From an uncultured Chitinophagaceae bacterium (GTDB lineage: Bacteria > Bacteroidota > Bacteroidia > Chitinophagales > Chitinophagaceae), in contig CALMYJ010000004.1 of assembly GCA_937873715.1 (NCBI GenBank), forward strand, positions 138,722 to 202,721: a stretch of 64,000 bases of DNA, given 5' to 3'. How positions within the stretch are numbered: the stretch's first letter is position 1; every line of letters begins with the position of its first letter. Shown piece after piece: positions 1-8,697 of the stretch. The translations under genes were made by a program, and so were the position numbers. The notes under the pieces were generated by a model. It saw only the letters and a list, made by a program, of their open reading frames with translations, was not told the origin of the DNA and ran no database searches.

Positions 1-389
1 ATACTATCTACATACTCCTGCATGCTGCCTTCGGGAAAGGTTACGGCTTCGCCTACCTTACAAAATGCCAGTAATGCCGCAAACTCATAATCTGTTTGAA
101 GTGATGTATCCGGGGCAGGTATAGTTGTAAAACCATTTAGCTGGCCTGCCAGCGAATGATATTCCCCCGGGTAGCCGCCGGCAATACATTCGTATGCAGC
201 GATGTTGGCATAGGCATAATTACGACTTGCAACAATAGGTGGAAACCCAACATGCTTTACCACTTCATTGAGTTCCTTTACTGTTTTGCAATAAGTGAAG
301 GCATCTTCAAAATATGTTTTTTGGGTAGCCGGGGTTGAGCAGCTAAACATTAATAGCAATACTACAGGCGTGGCAAGTAAATACCTCAT
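1..389 (-). CDS. Vanadium-dependent haloperoxidase / PAP2-type lipoprotein, N-terminal part (truncated by window edge)
   Basis: The reading frame starts at the ATG at 389 on the minus strand and runs off the left edge with no stop, so about 129 N-terminal residues are visible. The protein begins with a hydrophobic stretch ending in LLMFSC, a plausible lipobox, so it is probably a lipoprotein. The following PPIVASRNYAYANIAAYE and LAGQLNG segments resemble the N-terminal helical region of Bacteroidota vanadium-dependent haloperoxidase/PAP2 phosphatase-like proteins. The catalytic region would lie outside the window, so whether it is a haloperoxidase or a phosphatase cannot be told. The next gene upstream, acetyl-CoA synthetase, is on the same strand but 331 bp away, which suggests a separate transcript. 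Confidence 0.68.
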   Translation of the reverse strand, partial: MRYLLATPVVLLLMFSCSTPATQKTYFEDAFTYCKTVKELNEVVKHVGFPPIVASRNYAYANIAAYECIAGGYPGEYHSLAGQLNGFTTIPAPDTSLQTDYEFAALLAFCKVGEAVTFPEGSMQEYVDS

Positions 390-720
390 GTAAAGTAGTG
401 GTGTGTTTTAGAATACAATTGCTGCAATATATCGATACACAATTATGTAGCTAAGGCTAATCCTGCTTTTGGATACAATAGGGCATTATTAGCTGGCAAA
501 AAAGCGCCACAATTTTTTATCCAATATACTGGGGTCGGTGTTTAAGCATCTTAGTTGTTTCAAAGTGTATGGGATGCCTGCCAGCCGGTATAGTGTACAA
601 AGTAATTTGGCAGCAGGTTACAGTTATTTGTAATCCGGTAGTGCAAAAAGCAATCGTTAGCATGAGTAATGCTGCACTACAGGCATACCATGCTAATATA
701 CAAATTGAAGGCAGTGTAAT
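390..720. other. Intergenic region without a recognisable gene
   Basis: This 331-bp gap lies between the haloperoxidase-like gene and the end of the acetyl-CoA synthetase gene, both on the minus strand. It should hold the promoter of the haloperoxidase-like gene and the end of the acs transcript. I saw no convincing hairpin terminator, tRNA or conserved small ORF. The 60-100 residue open frames here are on the opposite strand or overlap acs and lack protein-like composition. Confidence 0.5.
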
Positions 721-2658
721 TTACATTCTGCCGGTTTTTATTTCATCTACTACGTTGGGATCAAGCAGGGTGCTGGTATCGCCAAGGTTGCCGGTTTCAC
801 CTTCTGCGATCTTTCTTAAGATGCGGCGCATGATTTTTCCGCTTCTTGTTTTGGGCAGGCCGGATACAAACTGAATTTTATCCGGTTTGGCAATCGGGCC
901 AATTACCCTTGTAACGGTTTGCAGAATATCTTTTCTTCGCATGTCTTCATCGCCATGATGGCCGCTGTAAATAACGTAGGCGTATATGCCCTGTCCTTTT
1001 ACATCATGCGGATAGCCTACCACGGCGCTTTCCACCACGCCGGCATGCATATTAATAGCGTTTTCCACTTCGGCTGTTCCAATACGGTGTCCGCTTACAT
1101 TTAACACATCATCTACACGGCCGGTAATGCGGTAAAAACCTTCATCATCTTTCAAGGCACCATCGCCGGTAAAATATAAATTTTCGTAAGTGGCAAAATA
1201 ATTGGTGCGGCAGCGTTCATGGTCGCCATAAGTTGTTCTTAAAATAGATGGCCAGGGGGCTTTAATGCACAGGTTGCCTTTTAATACTCCCTGTTCATCT
1301 TTTTGGGTTACTTCTTTCCCGTTTTCATCTACCAATACAGGTTGCACACCCGGTAGGGGTAATGTGGCCCAGCCTGGTTTGGCAGGAGTAATGCCGGCTA
1401 AATTAGAAATTAGTACACCGCCAGTTTCTGTTTGCCACCAGGTATCTACGATGGGGCATTGCTTTTTGCCGATATGCTCATCATACCAGTGCCAGGCTTC
1501 TTCGTTGATGGGCTCGCCTACGGTGCCGAGTATTTTTAAAGAGGATAAATCTTTGCCTTTTAACGGCTCTAAGCCAAAGCTCATCAAACTCCTGATTGCA
1601 GTTGGCGCCGTGTATAAAATATCCACTTTATGTTTATCCACTATATCCCAAAACCTGCCTGCATCGGGCCAGGTGGGTATGCCTTCAAACATCAGGGAAG
1701 TGGCACCGGCGCTCAATGGACCATATACGATATAACTGTGACCGGTTATCCAGCCGATATCTGCGGTGCAAAAATGTACCTGCCCCGGCTGGTATTGAAA
1801 TACGTTTACAAAAGTATAGTTGGTCCACACCATATAGCCGCCGCAGGTATGCACTACTCCTTTAGGCTTACCGGTGCTGCCCGAAGTGTATAAGATGAAT
1901 AAAGGGTCTTCGGCATCCATTGCTTCAGCATCAAATTTTACCACGCCGTCTTTTTCCACCTGCTGTTCGGCATATTCCATTTCATCTTCCCACCACAAAT
2001 CTCTGCCTTTTAGCATACTAACGGGGATACGTGTACGGGTATATACAATTACTTTTTTTATGGTTTTGTTGCCGATTAAGGCATCGTCGATTACCGCTTT
2101 AAGCGGAATATCTTTTGCACCCCGGTAGGCGCCATCGCAGGTAATAATAAATTCAGCCCCGGCATCTTCCAGCCGGTCGGCAATGCTTTGGGCACTAAAG
2201 CCGCCAAATATTACCGAATGTACAGCGCCTATCCTGGCACAGCCCAGCACGGCATAAGCCAGCTCGGGTATCATACCCATATAGATGCACACCCGGTCGC
2301 CTTTTTTTACGCCATTGTTTTTAAGCATTTGCGCCACCTGGCACACCCGTTTGTGCAGCCTGGCGTAGGTAACCACCCTCACCCTTTCTTCGGAGTTGTT
2401 GGGCTCCCAGATGATGGCAGGCTTATCGGCCATGGCGGGCAAATGCCTGTCGATACAGTTTTCGGTAATGTTAAGTTTGCCCCCGGCAAACCACTCTACT
2501 TTGGGTTCTTTAAAATTCCAATTCAGCACTTTATCCCATTTTTTTCTCCACTGAAAATTTTCAGCAATCTCTCCCCAAAAACCTTCCGGGTCTTCCACAC
2601 TTTTTTGATAAGCTTCTTTGTATTCTTTATACGATTTTATCTGATACTTGTACGACAT
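721..2658 (-). CDS. acs: Acetyl-coenzyme A synthetase
   Basis: A 645-residue AMP-forming acyl-CoA synthetase that activates acetate to acetyl-CoA through an acetyl-adenylate in the cytoplasm. The length matches bacterial Acs (about 650). The phosphate-binding loop YTSGSTGKPKG is at residues 257-267. The C-terminal PKTRSGKIMRR motif has Lys608 in the position of the acetylation-controlled catalytic lysine of enteric Acs. The N-terminal FWGEIAENFQW and VEWFAGGKLN segments are typical of Acs rather than of other acyl-CoA synthetases. The start at 2658 (MSYKYQI) leaves 84 bp to the divergent MHS transporter. That neighbour could be a carboxylate importer working with Acs, which is inference from position only. 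Confidence 0.95.
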   Translation of the reverse strand: MSYKYQIKSYKEYKEAYQKSVEDPEGFWGEIAENFQWRKKWDKVLNWNFKEPKVEWFAGGKLNITENCIDRHLPAMADKPAIIWEPNNSEERVRVVTYARLHKRVCQVAQMLKNNGVKKGDRVCIYMGMIPELAYAVLGCARIGAVHSVIFGGFSAQSIADRLEDAGAEFIITCDGAYRGAKDIPLKAVIDDALIGNKTIKKVIVYTRTRIPVSMLKGRDLWWEDEMEYAEQQVEKDGVVKFDAEAMDAEDPLFILYTSGSTGKPKGVVHTCGGYMVWTNYTFVNVFQYQPGQVHFCTADIGWITGHSYIVYGPLSAGATSLMFEGIPTWPDAGRFWDIVDKHKVDILYTAPTAIRSLMSFGLEPLKGKDLSSLKILGTVGEPINEEAWHWYDEHIGKKQCPIVDTWWQTETGGVLISNLAGITPAKPGWATLPLPGVQPVLVDENGKEVTQKDEQGVLKGNLCIKAPWPSILRTTYGDHERCRTNYFATYENLYFTGDGALKDDEGFYRITGRVDDVLNVSGHRIGTAEVENAINMHAGVVESAVVGYPHDVKGQGIYAYVIYSGHHGDEDMRRKDILQTVTRVIGPIAKPDKIQFVSGLPKTRSGKIMRRILRKIAEGETGNLGDTSTLLDPNVVDEIKTGRM

Positions 2659-2742
2659 AGCAATCTTGTTATTTCATTGCAGCCAAATTAATATATTTAT
2701 ATCAATTAAGTTTGGCAAACGATTGAGTTAATCAAAAGCAAT

Positions 2743-4302
2743 ATGACAAACACTTCCGGTAAAGGTATTGGTAAAGTTATTTTCTCTTCTTCCCTTGGTA
2801 CATTAATAGAGTGGTACGACTTCTACATTTTTGGTATGCTGGCCAAAACCATTTCGGCCGAATTTTTTCCGGAAGGCAACGATACGGCGGCATTGCTGAG
2901 TACGCTTGCCATTTTTGCCGCAGGCTTTATTGTGCGGCCTTTTGGAGCATTGGTGTTTGGAAGGCTGGGCGATTTGATTGGAAGAAAATCCACCTTCCTG
3001 CTTACCCTGGTGCTAATGGGTACTTCCACTTTTTTAATTGGGCTGGTGCCCGGTTACAAAAGCATTGGCATGGCTGCACCATTGCTGGTGTTATTGTTAA
3101 GACTGATACAGGGCCTTGCACTCGGTGGCGAGTATGGCGGTGCTGCCACTTATGTGGCCGAGCATGCACCGGCGGGCAGGCGGGGCTATTACACCAGTTG
3201 GATACAAACCACAGCCACACTGGGTTTATTTGTTGCCCTGGGGGTTATCATGGTGGTAAAAAGCAATATGAGTGATGCCGACTTTACAGCTGAATGGGGC
3301 GGCTGGCGCTGGCCTTTCTGGATTTCAATTTTACTGGTGGGTGTTTCTGTTTACATACGCTTGAAGATGAAAGAATCACCTTTGTTTTCAAAACTCAAAG
3401 CAGAAAATAAAACATCGGTAAATCCATTAAAAGAAAGTTTTGGGCACAGGGAAAATTTTAAAATGGTGCTGCTGGCTTTATTTGGTGCAGTGATGGGGCA
3501 GGGGGTTATCTGGTACACCGGGCAGTTTTATGCTCAGTCATTTTTAGAAAATACGGTGAAGATTGAGTTTATGCAAAACAGGGAAATACTGTTGTGGTCT
3601 ATTGCACTGGCCACGCCTTTTTTTGTAGTGTTTGGCTGGCTGAGCGATAAGGTGGGCCGAAAATGGATCATGCTCACAGGCATGTTGCTGGGGGTGCTGC
3701 TGTACAGGCCGATATTTGGAACCATGCTGAAAGATGCAGATGCTAAAGCATGGGTGCAGCAGGACAACATGGTTATAAGTGCTGATGCAACAACTATAAT
3801 CAAAACAGATACTTTGGCAAATGATAAGTTTATTGTTTTGGCTAATCACTATGCAATACGATGGGCAACAGCAGGCAATACTTTTTTTGTTGAAAACAGG
3901 GTGGATACAGTATTCCGGGGCAGGGATGTTTTTACAACTTCAATAAAAAGAGATACAAAGCCAATTTATGCCGACAAAGTTTTATCTCCTGCGCTCAAAT
4001 GGAAATTCATTTTCCTCATTTGGCTGATGATTGTTTTTGTAACGATGGTGTATGGCCCAATAGCGGCATTCCTGGTGGAATTGTTTCCCACTAAAATAAG
4101 GTATACCAGCATGAGCCTGCCTTATCATATCGGCAATGGTGTATTTGGCGGGCTGGTGCCATTTATTGCCACACTGCTTTCCACCACCTTTGTGCATGAT
4201 CCGCTGGTGGGGCTATGGTATCCAATAGGTGTGGCGGCATTGTGTTTTGTAATTGGTGCTTTGTATTTGAATAACCGGGTTGATAAAAATGTAAATGATT
4301 AA
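2743..4302 (+). CDS. MFS transporter, metabolite:H+ symporter (MHS/ProP-like) type with a large loop insertion
   Basis: A 519-residue major facilitator protein. The signature GRLGDLIGRK (73-82) in the loop between helices 2 and 3, the IEWYDFYIFG start of helix 1 (22-31) and ALGGEYGGAATYVAEHAP (126-143) place it in the metabolite:H+ symporter branch that includes ProP, ShiA and KgtP. The substrate cannot be read from sequence. Residues about 328-418 form a polar insertion of roughly 90 residues between two late membrane helices, where usual members have a short loop. A TAAGTTTG element at 2707-2714 could be the -7 box, but I saw no matching -33 box. The stop codon overlaps the start of a small membrane protein gene, so the two are probably co-translated. 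Confidence 0.88.
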   Translation: MTNTSGKGIGKVIFSSSLGTLIEWYDFYIFGMLAKTISAEFFPEGNDTAALLSTLAIFAAGFIVRPFGALVFGRLGDLIGRKSTFLLTLVLMGTSTFLIGLVPGYKSIGMAAPLLVLLLRLIQGLALGGEYGGAATYVAEHAPAGRRGYYTSWIQTTATLGLFVALGVIMVVKSNMSDADFTAEWGGWRWPFWISILLVGVSVYIRLKMKESPLFSKLKAENKTSVNPLKESFGHRENFKMVLLALFGAVMGQGVIWYTGQFYAQSFLENTVKIEFMQNREILLWSIALATPFFVVFGWLSDKVGRKWIMLTGMLLGVLLYRPIFGTMLKDADAKAWVQQDNMVISADATTIIKTDTLANDKFIVLANHYAIRWATAGNTFFVENRVDTVFRGRDVFTTSIKRDTKPIYADKVLSPALKWKFIFLIWLMIVFVTMVYGPIAAFLVELFPTKIRYTSMSLPYHIGNGVFGGLVPFIATLLSTTFVHDPLVGLWYPIGVAALCFVIGALYLNNRVDKNVND

Positions 4303-4546
4303 TATGAACCAGTTAAAAAAAATAATGGGTATTATTTGTATGCTGATAGCTCCCCTGGTAGTTTATTTTTTAATCAGTGGTGCGGTGCAAAATATAGGCG
4401 AAGGCACTAAGGATATTAATAAGCCGGTACCCTGGATTATCATCATCGCCATTTTTACACCAATAGCTGTTGGCTTTTTTATTTTTGGCTGGTATGCCTT
4501 TAAAGGCGAATACCGGCAGCTACCCGAAAGTTCGGATGAAATATGA
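4295..4546 (+). CDS. Small two-helix membrane protein coupled to the MHS transporter
   Basis: An 83-residue protein with two predicted transmembrane helices (about residues 10-32 and 46-68) and a short polar tail. The frame opens at 4295 and overlaps the transporter gene by 8 bp; a second in-frame ATG at 4304 lies just after the transporter stop, so either start gives nearly the same protein. The overlap implies translational coupling. I do not recognise a functional family. An accessory subunit or stabiliser of the transporter is a reasonable guess from position alone. Downstream, the yebC-like gene has its own promoter, so this gene probably ends the transporter transcript. Confidence 0.72.
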   Translation: MINMNQLKKIMGIICMLIAPLVVYFLISGAVQNIGEGTKDINKPVPWIIIIAIFTPIAVGFFIFGWYAFKGEYRQLPESSDEI

Positions 4547-4564
4547 GCGTACTACAGCCGCTAT

Positions 4565-4594
4565 TTTGCCCGGAACACATTTTCCTTACTTTTG
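4565..4594 (+). promoter_or_regulatory. Bacteroidota-type promoter for the YebC-family gene
   Basis: TTTG at 4565-4568 is followed after 18 bp by TACTTTTG at 4587-4594. This fits the -33/-7 pattern (TTTG, about 19 bp, TAnnTTTG) recognised by the primary sigma factor of Bacteroidota. It lies 57 bp before the ATG at 4652. Confidence 0.6.
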
Positions 4595-4651
4595 CGTCCT
4601 GCAAAACCAAATAACGTTATAACGATTATAACGGTTTAAACGATTTTAATT

Positions 4652-5362
4652 ATGGGAAGGATATTTGAAGTACGTAAAAGCACCATGTTTGCCCGGTGGG
4701 ACAGGATGGCCAAGCAATTTACCCGTATTGGTAAAGAAATTGCCATAGCAGTAAAAGCCGGTGGCCCCGACCCGGATAATAACCCTGCCCTGCGGCGCTG
4801 CTACCTCAATGCCAAAGCCGCCAATATGCCTAAAGACAGGGTGGAGGCTGCTATTAAAAGGGCAATGGGGAAAGACAAAACCGATTACGAGGAAATTGTG
4901 TACGAAGGGTATGCGCCGCACGGGGTAGCCGTAATGGTAGAAACAGCCACCGATAACCCTACCCGTACTGTGGCCAATGTGCGGATGCATTTTACCAAAG
5001 GCGGCGGCAGCCTGGGTACCAGCGGCAGTGTGGCTTTTTCGTTTAACCGCATGGGTGAGTTTAAAATAAAAAATAACGGGCAGAACCTGGAAGAACTTGA
5101 ACTTGAACTGATTGATTACGGCCTGGAAGAAATTGGCGAAGACAGTGAGGGCAATATCATCATCCGTACTTCTTTTACTGAGTTTGGCCACATGAGCAAG
5201 GCGCTGGAAGAAAAAAATATTGAAGTGATTAGCGCCGAGCCTACCCGGATACCTGCCAACACTGTTGAACTCGGCGAAGAGGCTGCACAGGATGTATTGA
5301 AGTTAGTAGACAGGCTGGAGCAGGATGATGATGTGCAAAAAGTGTATCATAACCTGAAATAG
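4652..5362 (+). CDS. YebC/PmpR family DNA-binding or translation-associated regulatory protein
   Basis: A 236-residue member of the YebC/PmpR (TACO1) family. Typical features are the basic N-terminus with [19 protein letters not shown] (residues 12-30), the [13 protein letters not shown] segment, [12 protein letters not shown], and a central [14 protein letters not shown] strand followed by [14 protein letters not shown]. Members have been described both as transcriptional regulators and as ribosome-associated factors that relieve stalling at proline stretches; the sequence does not tell which applies here. The length is usual for the family. A strong hairpin terminator follows, shared with the convergent MscS gene. 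Confidence 0.93.
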   Translation: MGRIFEVRKSTMFARWDRMAKQFTRIGKEIAIAVKAGGPDPDNNPALRRCYLNAKAANMPKDRVEAAIKRAMGKDKTDYEEIVYEGYAPHGVAVMVETATDNPTRTVANVRMHFTKGGGSLGTSGSVAFSFNRMGEFKIKNNGQNLEELELELIDYGLEEIGEDSEGNIIIRTSFTEFGHMSKALEEKNIEVISAEPTRIPANTVELGEEAAQDVLKLVDRLEQDDDVQKVYHNLK

Positions 5363-5387
5363 AGTTTATTCGTATCAACCATAACAT

Positions 5388-5420
5388 AAAGCCCCTCGAA
5401 AAAGGGGCTTTGTTGTTTTA
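5388..5420. terminator. Bidirectional hairpin terminator between yebC and mscS-like genes
   Basis: A perfect 9-bp stem AAAGCCCCT (5388-5396) / AGGGGCTTT (5403-5411) with a 6-base loop is followed by a T-rich stretch on the plus strand. The A-run at the left of the stem gives T residues on the other strand. It lies between two convergent genes, so it can serve both. Confidence 0.85.
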
Positions 5421-5499
5421 GTATACCCGGAGGCATTTTGGAGTGTATCATTTGGTTGCTGCAATTATTAATGATAGTACAACGGTGTTACCATTGCTT

Positions 5500-6552
5500 T
5501 TATATTGTCTTTTTGTCTTCTTCCGGCATATACACCGTACGTATGGGGAAGGGTATCACTATGCCCTCTTCATTAAACCTGCGGTGCAGGGCTTTTATAA
5601 AAGAAGAAGTGATTAGAAACTGGAAGCCAAATTCGGTAGCATTTAAAAACACCCTTACCGTTATACTGCTTTCGGCAAACAACACAAAGCGTACAAAAGG
5701 TTCAAAATCTTTGTTGGCACCTTCTTCGGTTTGCAGGATGGCTTTGGCCGTTTCGATGCACACCTGTTCAACATGCTCAAGGTTGCTGCTATAGCTTACC
5801 CCTACTTCAACAAAAAAGGTGATATGCCTGTCTTCGAGGTACATATTTTCTACCACTGAATCTGACATTTTACTGTTGGGCATGATGATTAGGTTGCCGG
5901 GTGCTGTTTTAATAACGGTATTGCGCCAGGTAATATCGGTTACAACACCCCGCTGCCCATTTTCAAGTTGTACCAGGTCGCCAATATTTAATTTGCCGGA
6001 GGCAATAATTTGTAAGCCGGAAAAAAGATTGGATAATGTGGGTTGCAGCGCCAGGGCTACGGCCAGGCCACCTACGCCAAATGCTGTAACTAACGGTGCT
6101 ATAGCCACGCCAAAATTGTGCAGGATAAGTATAAAGCCAATAACATACACGATAGCTTTAATAATGTTGCCGAGGATTGAGGTGGAGGGCAGTACACTAT
6201 CGTCTTGCTTGGAGCGTATTTCCAGCAGGCTTGCCAGTACTTTGGCGGTGATGGCCGTAAACGAAAAATAAAAGAACCCCTTAATTATCTTATAAAAAAG
6301 GGCTTCGTATTTTTTGCAAAAAGGCGACACTTCTATCAGTAAGGGCAAGGTATATAGTACTGCGGCAAGTATACACCAGCTTACAATCCATTTACCGGTA
6401 TTTTCAATAATAAGGTCATCGGCCTTCCACTTTGTTTTGTGTGTAAGCTTAAACAAAAAAGGGAAGAGAAATTTTTTAAACAGCCAGCCTGCAGTTATGG
6501 CAATACCAAAGGCAATTGCAATTTCTATTAATTGTGCGTTGGTAAGGTTCAC
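5500..6552 (-). CDS. Mechanosensitive ion channel family protein (MscS type)
   Basis: A 350-residue membrane protein. Hydrophobic helices occupy about the first 170 residues, ending in the glycine/alanine-rich pore helix GVGGLAVALALQPTLSNLFSG characteristic of MscS. A beta-rich MscS domain follows (LNIGDLVQLENGQRGVVTDITWRNTVI) and then a C-terminal alpha/beta domain. Such channels open under membrane tension and release solutes during osmotic downshock. It has more N-terminal helices than the three of E. coli MscS. The gene stands alone, convergent with yebC and divergent from the MBL hydrolase. Confidence 0.92.
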   Translation of the reverse strand: MNLTNAQLIEIAIAFGIAITAGWLFKKFLFPFLFKLTHKTKWKADDLIIENTGKWIVSWCILAAVLYTLPLLIEVSPFCKKYEALFYKIIKGFFYFSFTAITAKVLASLLEIRSKQDDSVLPSTSILGNIIKAIVYVIGFILILHNFGVAIAPLVTAFGVGGLAVALALQPTLSNLFSGLQIIASGKLNIGDLVQLENGQRGVVTDITWRNTVIKTAPGNLIIMPNSKMSDSVVENMYLEDRHITFFVEVGVSYSSNLEHVEQVCIETAKAILQTEEGANKDFEPFVRFVLFAESSITVRVFLNATEFGFQFLITSSFIKALHRRFNEEGIVIPFPIRTVYMPEEDKKTI

Positions 6553-6736
6553 GGTGTTCTTGTTTTTTTGAGGCGTAAAAATAAGCTAATTCGCAGCCTG
6601 CTAACTTGTAAACCTGTTAAGTTTTTTTCAATACAGTGCCGGCATTGTTTGGGTATATGTTGTGGGGCCGCAATAATTTACGGGGTTGCAGGTATACTGC
6701 AGTTTTAATCAAAGCAAATCAGTTTCTTTGTACTGT

Positions 6737-7489
6737 ATGAAAATCATTTACCTCAGTGAAGGAGCATTTACCGTAGATAAATCAAAACAATTTATTCCGT
6801 TTGATACCTCCACCGACAACCTGCAGCAGCGCAGCACCGGCAGCTTGTTGGTAGAGATACAACCTTTTTGCATTGTTACTGCCAATGATATAATTGTAAT
6901 TGATGCGGGGCTGGGTTTTAAAAATGCAGATGGCATTTTACAAATCCATCAAAACCTGCTGGATAACGGTATTAACCCGATGGAGGTAACCAAAGTACTG
7001 ATGAGCCATTTGCATAAAGATCATGCCGGTGGCATTGGCATGCTGGATGAAATGTTGCAACAGCGGTTTTTTAGTTTTCCCAACGCTACTTATTATGTAA
7101 ATAAGCAAGAGCTGGCTTTTGCTTTGGAAAACAGCACATCATCGTACAAAACAGCACAGTTTGGCATACTGGATGGCTCGGATAAAGTGGTATTAACCGG
7201 GGATAGCGGCATGATAGATAACTATATTGAATATACGCTAACCGGTGCCCACAGCCCTTACCACCAGGTGTTTTGGATAAGAGAAGCGGGGCAAACGATT
7301 TTTTTTGGCGGTGATGTGGCACCACAACTGCAGCAAATGAAAAGTCGCTTTATTGCCAAGTATGATTATGATGGCAAAAAATGTATGGAACTGCGGCAGC
7401 AATGGTGGCAGCAGGGCCAGGATGAAGGCTGGACTTTTTTATTTTATCATGATATTAAAAACCCTGTGGTGCATTTTGATGCAAAGTAG
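6737..7489 (+). CDS. MBL-fold metallo-hydrolase
   Basis: A 250-residue metallo-beta-lactamase fold hydrolase. The metal-binding signature HLHKDHAGG starts at residue 91, preceded by the strand IIVIDAGLG; later ligands are in TGAHSPYH and FGGDVAP. The start at 6737 (MKIIYLSEGAF) is preferred over an in-frame ATG 51 bp upstream because the family begins at this strand. The substrate is unknown. The last 35 bp overlap the convergent Spy-like gene. Confidence 0.85.
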   Translation: MKIIYLSEGAFTVDKSKQFIPFDTSTDNLQQRSTGSLLVEIQPFCIVTANDIIVIDAGLGFKNADGILQIHQNLLDNGINPMEVTKVLMSHLHKDHAGGIGMLDEMLQQRFFSFPNATYYVNKQELAFALENSTSSYKTAQFGILDGSDKVVLTGDSGMIDNYIEYTLTGAHSPYHQVFWIREAGQTIFFGGDVAPQLQQMKSRFIAKYDYDGKKCMELRQQWWQQGQDEGWTFLFYHDIKNPVVHFDAK

Positions 7490-7910
7490 CAGCACCCTGT
7501 TGCTGTATGGCCCGTTCCGGGCGGCCCTCCTGCATCCTGCGCTGGCGGATGGCTTTTATCAGCAGGCGCCTAAAGCGTACTTCAGCTACAAACATCCGGT
7601 TCATGCGTTCCTGCCCCACTACCTTTACAAAGCGCTCCCGGTAGCGCTTGCGTAAGTTCAGCACTCTTTCTTCTGTTTCAATAATGTCTTTATCGTCGCT
7701 TACGGCGGTTTTCATTTCTTTATAGTATTCGTTGTATACCGGCCAAAACTGTTGTGCTTCTTCCGGGGTAAGCTGCAGCTCTTTACTCAAAAAGGCAACC
7801 TTAAGTGCTTCAATATCCTGTTGTTTTTTGAGAGGTTGCATGGTTTCACTTTGTGCAAGCGAAAAAATTGCTGCCGATGTAAAACATAATATGAGGTATA
7901 TTTTTTTCAT
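7455..7910 (-). CDS. Secreted helical protein of the Spy/CpxP-like type in an ECF sigma operon
   Basis: A 151-residue protein with a signal peptide (cleavage likely after FSLA, residue 19) and a charged, helical mature part. The LQLTPEEAQQFWPVYNEYY segment resembles the LTP-Q motif regions of Spy/CpxP-type periplasmic proteins and of Bacteroidota sensor-of-RNA-polymerase proteins. It follows the putative anti-sigma gene by 13 bp and so is the third gene of a sigma-anti-sigma-effector operon. It may act as a periplasmic sensor or chaperone feeding into the anti-sigma factor; that role is inferred from family and position. The 3' end overlaps the convergent MBL gene by 35 bp. Confidence 0.8.
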   Translation of the reverse strand: MKKIYLILCFTSAAIFSLAQSETMQPLKKQQDIEALKVAFLSKELQLTPEEAQQFWPVYNEYYKEMKTAVSDDKDIIETEERVLNLRKRYRERFVKVVGQERMNRMFVAEVRFRRLLIKAIRQRRMQEGRPERAIQQQGAATLHQNAPQGF

Positions 7911-7923
7911 GGTTTAAGCTTAA

Positions 7924-8664
7924 TTAGTTAACGGCAGCATCATCAAATAGCTGCCTGAAAATATTATCGTTGAGCAACAGCTCATCCATACCGGGTAAAA
8001 CGCTTTCGTCGATATTATCTTCAAGTGCAGCCATATCTGCCTCGCTGCCATGCAGCAGCAGGTATTGGGCTACAGCATCAGAAGAAACATTTTTTAAAGC
8101 CTGTTCAAATTCAGCATCACTCATGCTGCGGCCTTTTTCAATAATAGGGTCGAGGGTTGCGATATTGTTAGCTGCAGGGTTTACCGGTATAGAAGCATAT
8201 TTGTATACACCCAGTGCCAGCAGGCCGGTAACAACGGCGGCTGCAGCATACCTAAACAGGGCTGGCCTTTTTTTAATGGGTATAATTTTGGCACCTGCCG
8301 TACCAGTTTGTTGCAATATGCTTTGTGGCAGTTGTTCAAAGTAGTTTTCGGGTACAGATTGCAAATTTTGTTTGGGTACAGCGGCCAGCAATGGCGACAA
8401 TTGCTGCAGTTCATCAGCAGTGCTTTGCTGAAGCTTTATCTTTTCGAGTATGTTGCTGGCAAGTTGATCAAAATAGCCAGGTGGCACAGTGGCGGCATTT
8501 TCAACCGTAATGGTGCTTTGGTTTTCGTTAATACCAGCCAGTACAGTTAAGGCAATACTTTCAAAATAACCTTCAGACACGGTAAATACGCTGGTTTTTG
8601 GCAGGGCTGCCAGCAGCGGACTTAACTGGGCCAGTTCAGTTTGTATGTCTGTATGTTGTTCCAT
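7924..8664 (-). CDS. Putative membrane anti-sigma factor with internal repeats
   Basis: A 246-residue protein with a long cytoplasmic N-terminal part, one transmembrane helix (about residues 138-156) and a periplasmic C-terminal part. It lies 33 bp downstream of an ECF sigma gene, the usual place of an anti-sigma factor. The N-terminal part contains related units at residues 11-44, 55-76 and 86-118 built on LxQLSPLLAAxPK and V-P-x-x-YF-x-x-L, which may be repeated sigma-binding segments. I see no zinc-binding HxxxCxxC anti-sigma motif, so the assignment rests on topology and context. Confidence 0.75.
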   Translation of the reverse strand: MEQHTDIQTELAQLSPLLAALPKTSVFTVSEGYFESIALTVLAGINENQSTITVENAATVPPGYFDQLASNILEKIKLQQSTADELQQLSPLLAAVPKQNLQSVPENYFEQLPQSILQQTGTAGAKIIPIKKRPALFRYAAAAVVTGLLALGVYKYASIPVNPAANNIATLDPIIEKGRSMSDAEFEQALKNVSSDAVAQYLLLHGSEADMAALEDNIDESVLPGMDELLLNDNIFRQLFDDAAVN

Positions 8665-8697
8665 TTGTTTTTATGACATGGTATAAGGATTACCGGT

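Noticed and set aside
569-874. A 101-residue plus-strand frame overlapping the end of acs
   Set aside because: It is mostly antisense to the well-supported acs gene and shows no protein-like features.
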